A stretch of DNA of 64,000 nt from contig NZ_WBKO01000001.1 in the NCBI RefSeq assembly GCF_032842345.1, positions 1,612,001-1,676,000 of the forward strand, given 5' to 3'. The stretch's first letter is position 1, and every line of letters starts with the position of its first letter. The position numbers and the translations under genes were made by a program. Source of the DNA: Methanoculleus caldifontis (GTDB lineage Archaea > Halobacteriota > Methanomicrobia > Methanomicrobiales > Methanoculleaceae). Shown piece by piece: positions 60,101 through 64,000 of the stretch. The notes beneath the pieces were generated by a model. That model saw only the letters and a program-made list of their open reading frames with translations, did not search any database and was not told where the DNA came from.

Positions 60101-63100
60101 GTCGTCGGACCAGAGCCCGTCGCACACCTACACGGAACCGGGCACCTACTCAGTAACCCTGCAGGCGTACAACGCCGCGGGGTACAATGCTTCCACGGCT
60201 GTCGACTACATCGCGGTCTCCGCTCCCACCCCGACCCCCGCCCCAGCCGCGAACTTCACGGCGAACGCCACCAGCGGGACTGCCCCCCTTGCGGTGCAGT
60301 TCAACGATACCTCCGCCGGGAGCCCGACCGGGTGGGCCTGGTTCTTCGGCGATGAGACCTATGGCGAAGCCTGGACTGAACAGACCGCGAGCGCCGGGTG
60401 GACGGGACGATACTTCTCAACCAGCGTCGCGCTGCCGGACGGGAACATCGTGCTCATGGGGGGTTATGACGGCAACCCCCTGAACGACGTGTGGCGGTCG
60501 GCCGATGACGGCGCGACCTGGATATGCGTGAATACGAGTGCCGGGTGGGATGCAAGATACGATCACACCAGCGTCGTGATGCCGGACGGCAGCATCGTGC
60601 TCATGGGCGGCTGGGACAGCACCACTACATTCAATGATGTGTGGCAGTCGACCGATTCCGGCGCAACCTGGACGCTGGTGACCGAGCATGCCGGGTGGCC
60701 GGCACGATACGGTCCCACCAGCGTGGCGCTGTCGGACGGCAGCATCGTCCTCATGGGCGGTTTGGGTGGCAATCTCAAGAACGACGTGTGGCAGTCGACG
60801 GATGGCGGCGCAACCTGGACGGAGGTGAATGCGAGTGCCGGGTGGACGGCACGCAGATATCACGCCAGTGTTGCGCTGCCGGATGGGAGCATCGTGCTTG
60901 CGGGCGGTATGGACGGTACTTTCACCATGCAGAACGATACCTGGCGGTCGACGGACGGTGGGACCACGTGGGCGTGCGTGAACGCGAGTGCCGGATGGCC
61001 GGCACGGTTAAGTCCCATCAGCGTGGCGCTGCCGGACGGGAGTATCGTCCTCATGGGCGGCAGTGACGGCACCACTACATTCAATGATGTGTGGCGGTCG
61101 ACCGACAACGGCGCGATGTGGACGGAGGTGACCGCGAATGCCGGATGGGGGGGACGTTTCTATGCTACCAGCGTGGCGCTGGCGGACGGGAGCATCGTCC
61201 TCATGGGTGGTCTGGACGGCACCTTTGCTCCCCTGAACGATACATGGCGCCTCCAGCCCGTAGGTTCGCCGGACCGGAACCCCACGCACACCTACATGAC
61301 CCCGGGCACCTATTCAGTAACCCTGCAGGCGTACAACGCCGGCGGGTACAATGCTTCCACGGCCGTCGATTACATTAACGTCATCGACGCCCCGGCCGCC
61401 CCGACCGCGAACTTCACCGCGAACGTCACCGCTGGATTGGCCCCGCTCGCGGTGCAGTTCAACGATAACTCCACCGGGAGCCCGACCACCTGGAACTGGA
61501 CGTTCGGCGACGGCTCCTTCAGCGAGGAGCAGAACCCGGTCCACACCTACGCGAGCGCCGGGACCTACACCGTCAACCTGACGGCCAGCAACGCGGCGGG
61601 AACCGACACTCTCTCCCGGGCCGGGTACGTCGCGGTCACAGCCCCACTGGCAGCGGCGTTCTCCGGCGCGCCGACCAGCGGCATGGCGCCCCTGACCGTA
61701 ACCTTTACGGATGCATCGACCGGGAGCCCGACCTGCTGGGCCTGGTTCTTCGGCGATGAGTCGTACAGCGAAGCCTGGACTGAGGTGAACGCGAGTGCCG
61801 GATGGGATGCACGCTATGGCCACACCAGCGTCACGCTGCCGGACGGCAGCATCGTCCTCATGGGGGGGAGTAGCGGCGAGAACGACGTGTGGCGGTCACA
61901 CGATAACGGCGCGACCTGGACGTGCATGAACGCGAGTGCCGGGTGGGCGGCGCGTATGTATGCCACCAGCGTGGCGCTGCCGGACGGCAGCATCGTGCTC
62001 ATGGGGGGGAGTGGCGGCGAGAACGACGTGTGGCGATCGCACGATTCCGGCGCAACCTGGACAGAGGTGAACGCGAGTGCCGGATGGGATGCACGAATCT
62101 TCCACACCAGCGTTGCGCTACCGGACGGGAGCATTGTCCTCATGGGCGGCAGGGTCGGCAACGCCTATGAGAACGACGTATGGCGGTCGACCGATGGCGG
62201 TGCAACGTGGACCGAGGTGACCGCGAGTGCCGGATGGGCGGGGCGGTGGAACCCCGCCAGCGTTGCGCTGCCGGACGGGAGCATCGTCCTCATGGGCGGC
62301 AGTGACGGCACTACTACATTCAATGATGTGTGGCGGTCGACCGACAGCGGCGCAACCTGGACGCAGATGACCGGGAGTGCCGGGTGGACGGGACGGCACA
62401 TGCACACCAGCGTTGCGCTGCCGGACGGGAGCATCGTCCTCATGGGCGGTGTCGACATGACCAGCACCAAACTGAACGACACGTGGCGGTCGACCGACAG
62501 CGGCGCGACGTGGACGTGCGTGAACGCGAGCGCCGGGTGGGCGGTACGTGTGTTTGCCACCGGCGTGGCGCTGGCGGACGGAAGCATCGTCCTCATGGGC
62601 GGGTTTGCCACCGATATTGGCAATATGAACGACGTGTGGCGGTTCCAGTTCGCGGGATCGTCGGAGCAGAGCCCGTCGCACACCTACACAACTCCGGGCA
62701 CTTACTCGGTAACGCTGCAGGCATACAACGCCGGCGGCTGCAACGCATCTACGGCCGTCGACTACATCACCGTCGTCTCCCCCCCGACCGCAAACTTCAC
62801 CGCGAACGTCACCGGCGGAACGGCTCCGCTCGCGGTGCAGTTCAACGATACTTCCACCGGGAGTCCGACCGGGTGGAACTGGACGTTCGGCGACGGGGCG
62901 ACCTCCACCGAACAGAACCCGGTCCACACCTACGCGACCGCCGGGACCTACACCGTCAACCTGACGGCCGACAACGCGGTGGGAACCGACACCCTCTCCC
63001 GGACCGGGTACGTCACGGTCATGGTCCCGCCGCCGATAGCCGCATTCAACGGGACGCCTCGTACCGGCATCGCACCACTGACGGTGAACTTCACCGACGC

Positions 63101-64000
63101 ATCGACCGGGAGCCCGACCGGGTGGGCGTGGTTCTTCGGCGATGAGTCGTATGGCGAAGCCTGGACAGAGCAGAATGCGAGCGCCGGGTGGACGGGACGA
63201 TACTTCTCAACCAGCGTCGTGACGCCGGACGGGAGCATCGTCCTCATGGGGGGAACTCGCGGTGGCATTAGTATGCGCGACGTGTGGCGGTCGACCGATG
63301 GCGGCGTGACCTGGGCGTGCGTGAACGCGAGTGCCAGCTGGTCGGCACGAAGGTCTCATACCAGCGTGGCACTGCCGGACGGGAGCATCGTCCTCATGGG
63401 CGGGTATACCAGCACCAGCGGCAGCCGGTTGAACGACGTCTGGCGGTCGACCGATAACGGCGTTACCTGGACGTGCGTGAACGCGAGTGCCGGGTGGACT
63501 GAACGAAACGGTCATACCAGCGTGGCACTGTCGGACGGCAGCATCATTCTCATGGGCGGCAGTAACGGCTCCGCCAGTCTGAACGACGTGTGGCGGTCGA
63601 CCGATAACGGCGTTACCTGGACCTGCATGAACGCGAGTGCCGGGTGGACTGGACGAAACGGCCATACCAGCGTTGTGCTGCCGGACGGGAGCATCGTCCT
63701 CATGGGCGGCAACACTAAAAACGACGTGTGGCGGTCGACCGATGGTGGCGCGACCTGGACGCAGTTACCCGGCGCCGGGTGGTCGCCGCGTATGTATGCC
63801 ACCAGCGTGGCGTTGCCGGACGGGAACATCGTCTTCATGGGCGGGTCTGCCAGTGGTGGTATCAATATGAACGACGTGTGGCGGTCGCCCGATGGCGGCG
63901 CGACCTGGACGCAGTTACCCGGTGCCGGGTGGACGGCACGAATGTGTCATACCAGCGTGGCACTGCCGGACGGCAGCATCGTCCTCATGGGCGGTGATGG
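57165..64000 (+). CDS. Giant secreted PKD protein with nested six-bladed kelch/Asp-box propellers (3' end outside window)
   Basis: One open frame without a stop for at least 2,278 codons, running off the window. Order: signal peptide (cleavage near SVQA), a PEGA-like domain (about 66-140: SVTSNPSGASILLDGSDTGA), an intact PKD domain (about 150-225: WFWEFGDGE ... NPVHTYADAGTYTV), then five PKD domains, each interrupted after WAWFFGDE by a propeller array and resumed at NPTHTYTEPGTYSVTL or a close variant. Two further intact PKD domains separate modules 3/4 (about 61396-61644) and 4/5 (about 62785-63030). Blades are 46-52 residues: GWxARxxHTSVALPDGSIVLMGG, a variable turn, NDVWRSTDNGATWT. The second part is a sialidase-type Asp-box (SxDxGxTW). 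Modules 1-4 each have exactly six blades; the fifth is cut in blade six. ATG at 57165 chosen; GTG at 57153 is an alternative. Likely a surface adhesin or glycan-binding S-layer protein (inference). Confidence 0.9.
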   Translation, partial: MSHHRLAFFVCLLLVASCIFSVQAFEQENIPPGMATTPFIGAVSGTMDFLWHLLLDGPMMLAEAVAGFTLSVTSNPSGASILLDGSDTGATTPAEIGDMSLSVHNVTVVLDGYLSGINETVEGMAGGTTAVHFDLTAETGRDEDPLDPSFSANTTSGTVPFVVGFTDESAGTPVEWFWEFGDGEVSVEQNPVHTYADAGTYTVSLTVADAEESATAVREDYIEAATPEEPAFEAFEAFGAPFGIPPSAPTAAFSGTPRSGPAPLTVAFTDASTGGTPTGWAWFFGDETYGEAWTEQTASAGWDARSDHTSVVLPSGSIVLMGGRDDNTWYNDTWRSDDGGETWTKVNESSGWTARSQHTSVALPDGSIILMGGYDGNTYANQNDTWRSDDGGATWALVTASAGWEARNAHASVVMPDGSIMLMGGFDGSSPLNDVWRSTDGGETWTRVTEHAGWDARYDHTSVALSDGSIVLMGGWDGSTLNDVWRSTDNGTTWTQMTEHAGWTARDSPTSVAMPDGSIVLMGGDDGNRKRDVWRSTDNGATWTRLSDAGSRRARHTSVAMPDGSIILMGGYDGNWILLNDVRRLQPAGSAAENPTHTYTEPGTYSVTLQAYNGVGYNASTIVDYIVVSAPTPTPAPAASFTVNATSGTAPLAVQFNDTSAGSPTGWAWFFGDETYGEAWTEQNTNAGWTARQGHTAVALPDGSILVLGGEADGDIRNDVWRSADNGTTWAEVNASAGWAARFGHTSVALPDGSIILMGGRDALNCFSDVWRSTDNGATWTEVNASAGWAARTFHTSIVLSDGSIVLAGGLDGDINQQNDVWRSADNGATWTEMNASAGWPARFSHASVALPDGSIVLMGGSDGTTWYNDVWRSIDSGATWTCVNASAGWTGRQGHTSVALPDGSIVLAGGLDGDIDQQNDVWRSTDGGATWTQLPDAGWAARMEHTSVALPDGSIALMGGTSADWTQSNDVWRLQPAGSSDQSPSHTYTEPGTYSVTLQAYNAAGYNASTAVDYIAVSAPTPTPAPAANFTANATSGTAPLAVQFNDTSAGSPTGWAWFFGDETYGEAWTEQTASAGWTGRYFSTSVALPDGNIVLMGGYDGNPLNDVWRSADDGATWICVNTSAGWDARYDHTSVVMPDGSIVLMGGWDSTTTFNDVWQSTDSGATWTLVTEHAGWPARYGPTSVALSDGSIVLMGGLGGNLKNDVWQSTDGGATWTEVNASAGWTARRYHASVALPDGSIVLAGGMDGTFTMQNDTWRSTDGGTTWACVNASAGWPARLSPISVALPDGSIVLMGGSDGTTTFNDVWRSTDNGAMWTEVTANAGWGGRFYATSVALADGSIVLMGGLDGTFAPLNDTWRLQPVGSPDRNPTHTYMTPGTYSVTLQAYNAGGYNASTAVDYINVIDAPAAPTANFTANVTAGLAPLAVQFNDNSTGSPTTWNWTFGDGSFSEEQNPVHTYASAGTYTVNLTASNAAGTDTLSRAGYVAVTAPLAAAFSGAPTSGMAPLTVTFTDASTGSPTCWAWFFGDESYSEAWTEVNASAGWDARYGHTSVTLPDGSIVLMGGSSGENDVWRSHDNGATWTCMNASAGWAARMYATSVALPDGSIVLMGGSGGENDVWRSHDSGATWTEVNASAGWDARIFHTSVALPDGSIVLMGGRVGNAYENDVWRSTDGGATWTEVTASAGWAGRWNPASVALPDGSIVLMGGSDGTTTFNDVWRSTDSGATWTQMTGSAGWTGRHMHTSVALPDGSIVLMGGVDMTSTKLNDTWRSTDSGATWTCVNASAGWAVRVFATGVALADGSIVLMGGFATDIGNMNDVWRFQFAGSSEQSPSHTYTTPGTYSVTLQAYNAGGCNASTAVDYITVVSPPTANFTANVTGGTAPLAVQFNDTSTGSPTGWNWTFGDGATSTEQNPVHTYATAGTYTVNLTADNAVGTDTLSRTGYVTVMVPPPIAAFNGTPRTGIAPLTVNFTDASTGSPTGWAWFFGDESYGEAWTEQNASAGWTGRYFSTSVVTPDGSIVLMGGTRGGISMRDVWRSTDGGVTWACVNASASWSARRSHTSVALPDGSIVLMGGYTSTSGSRLNDVWRSTDNGVTWTCVNASAGWTERNGHTSVALSDGSIILMGGSNGSASLNDVWRSTDNGVTWTCMNASAGWTGRNGHTSVVLPDGSIVLMGGNTKNDVWRSTDGGATWTQLPGAGWSPRMYATSVALPDGNIVFMGGSASGGINMNDVWRSPDGGATWTQLPGAGWTARMCHTSVALPDGSIVLMGGD
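58034..64000 (+). repeat. Coding tandem repeat array (about 30 blades of 140-156 bp)
   Basis: At DNA level the blades share near-identical blocks, above all CCGGACGGGAGCATCGTCCT with CATGGGCGG, and GACGTGTGGCGGTCGACCGA. The array has five blocks (about 58034-58915, 59210-60095, 60370-61250, 61770-62648 and 63180 onward), each flanked by PKD halves. Some variable segments recur almost exactly in distant blades, for example GACGGCACCACTACATTCAA at about 61070 and a one-base variant at about 62305. Confidence 0.85.

Noticed and set aside
57198-63865. Series of minus-strand frames with CRPPGTRVHLRPG-like repeats
   Set aside because: These are reverse-strand shadows of the blade repeats. They are broken into many pieces, while the plus frame is continuous from 57165 to the window end.
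58034-64000. CRISPR-like or minisatellite array
   Set aside because: The repeats are in frame, code for structured blades with variable turns, and lack short uniform repeats and unique spacers.
57165-64000. Sialidase enzyme
   Set aside because: Asp-boxes are present, but no FRIP motif or catalytic Arg triad, Tyr or Glu set could be recognised. A binding role is more likely.

Overview
The window is a GC-rich stretch of an archaeal chromosome, most likely from a hydrogenotrophic methanogen of the Methanomicrobiales (Methanoculleus-like). This placement is inference from gene content. The markers are a methanopterin-pathway beta-RFAP synthase, the methanogen homocysteine set (aspartate-semialdehyde sulfurtransferase, NIL-ferredoxin, UPF0280), TFE, Trm56, an archaeal-type AlaRS, tRNA G10 dimethyltransferase, four DUF4013 membrane proteins, and PEGA/PKD surface proteins. 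Many genes have an archaeal TATA box about 25-45 bases before the start. Several start codons lie only 24-32 bases from the TATA box, which suggests leaderless or very short-leader mRNAs.

Layout. 1-2.5 kb: a lower-GC segment with a lipoprotein metallophosphoesterase. 2.5-5.6 kb: beta-RFAP synthase, a DUF2148 ferredoxin-like protein, MsrA and a thioesterase. 5.6-8.6 kb: an overlapping glycosyltransferase/flavoprotein operon. 8.7-9.8 kb: epoxide hydrolase. 9.9-13.9 kb: a minus-strand redox cluster, with an HTH-flavodoxin fusion regulator, two tandem flavodoxin-ferredoxin paralogues, a frameshifted 4Fe-4S membrane protein and a small membrane protein. 14-15.7 kb: sodium/solute symporter plus a 35-residue companion protein. 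15.8-19.4 kb: branched-chain amino acid operon (leuA/cimA, ilvB, ilvN). 20-23.3 kb: four tandem DUF4013 membrane proteins. 23.5-25.5 kb: GNAT and purH. 25.8-29.3 kb: grpE-dnaK-dnaJ. 29.7-35.5 kb: tRNA methyltransferase, GtrA-like protein, polyprenol-kinase-like protein, TIGR04255 protein, methyltransferase and malQ. 35.8-37.3 kb: a small ribbon-helix-helix-like protein with a striking operator array, and a D-2-hydroxyacid dehydrogenase. 37.5-40.3 kb: two multi-META-domain surface proteins. 40.7-48.2 kb: small stress/VOC proteins, alaS with a membrane-bound HTH regulator, a Nif3/SWIM pair and a five-repeat PEGA protein. 48.3-51 kb: homocysteine biosynthesis operon. 51.1-55.2 kb: information-processing cluster (HTH, Trm56, ATP-grasp, TFE, HD, ACT regulator). 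55.3 kb: tRNA-Leu(GAG). 55.5-56.8 kb: STAS protein.

The last 6.8 kb is one uninterrupted reading frame that leaves the window. It encodes a giant secreted protein in which each of five PKD domains is split by an inserted array of exactly six beta-propeller blades (the fifth array is cut by the window edge). The blades combine a kelch-like GG motif with a sialidase-type Asp-box. The strand pattern suggests that the entering segment closes the ring. I regard this PKD-propeller nested module as the most interesting object in the window.

Other structure not explained by genes includes a family of eight dispersed inverted-repeat elements (core GCGAAGCCGCGAAG), always just after a gene's 3' end, and three 32-bp-spaced paired TGTTAC sites upstream of the RHH-like gene. 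No rRNA, CRISPR array, insertion sequence or integrase was seen.
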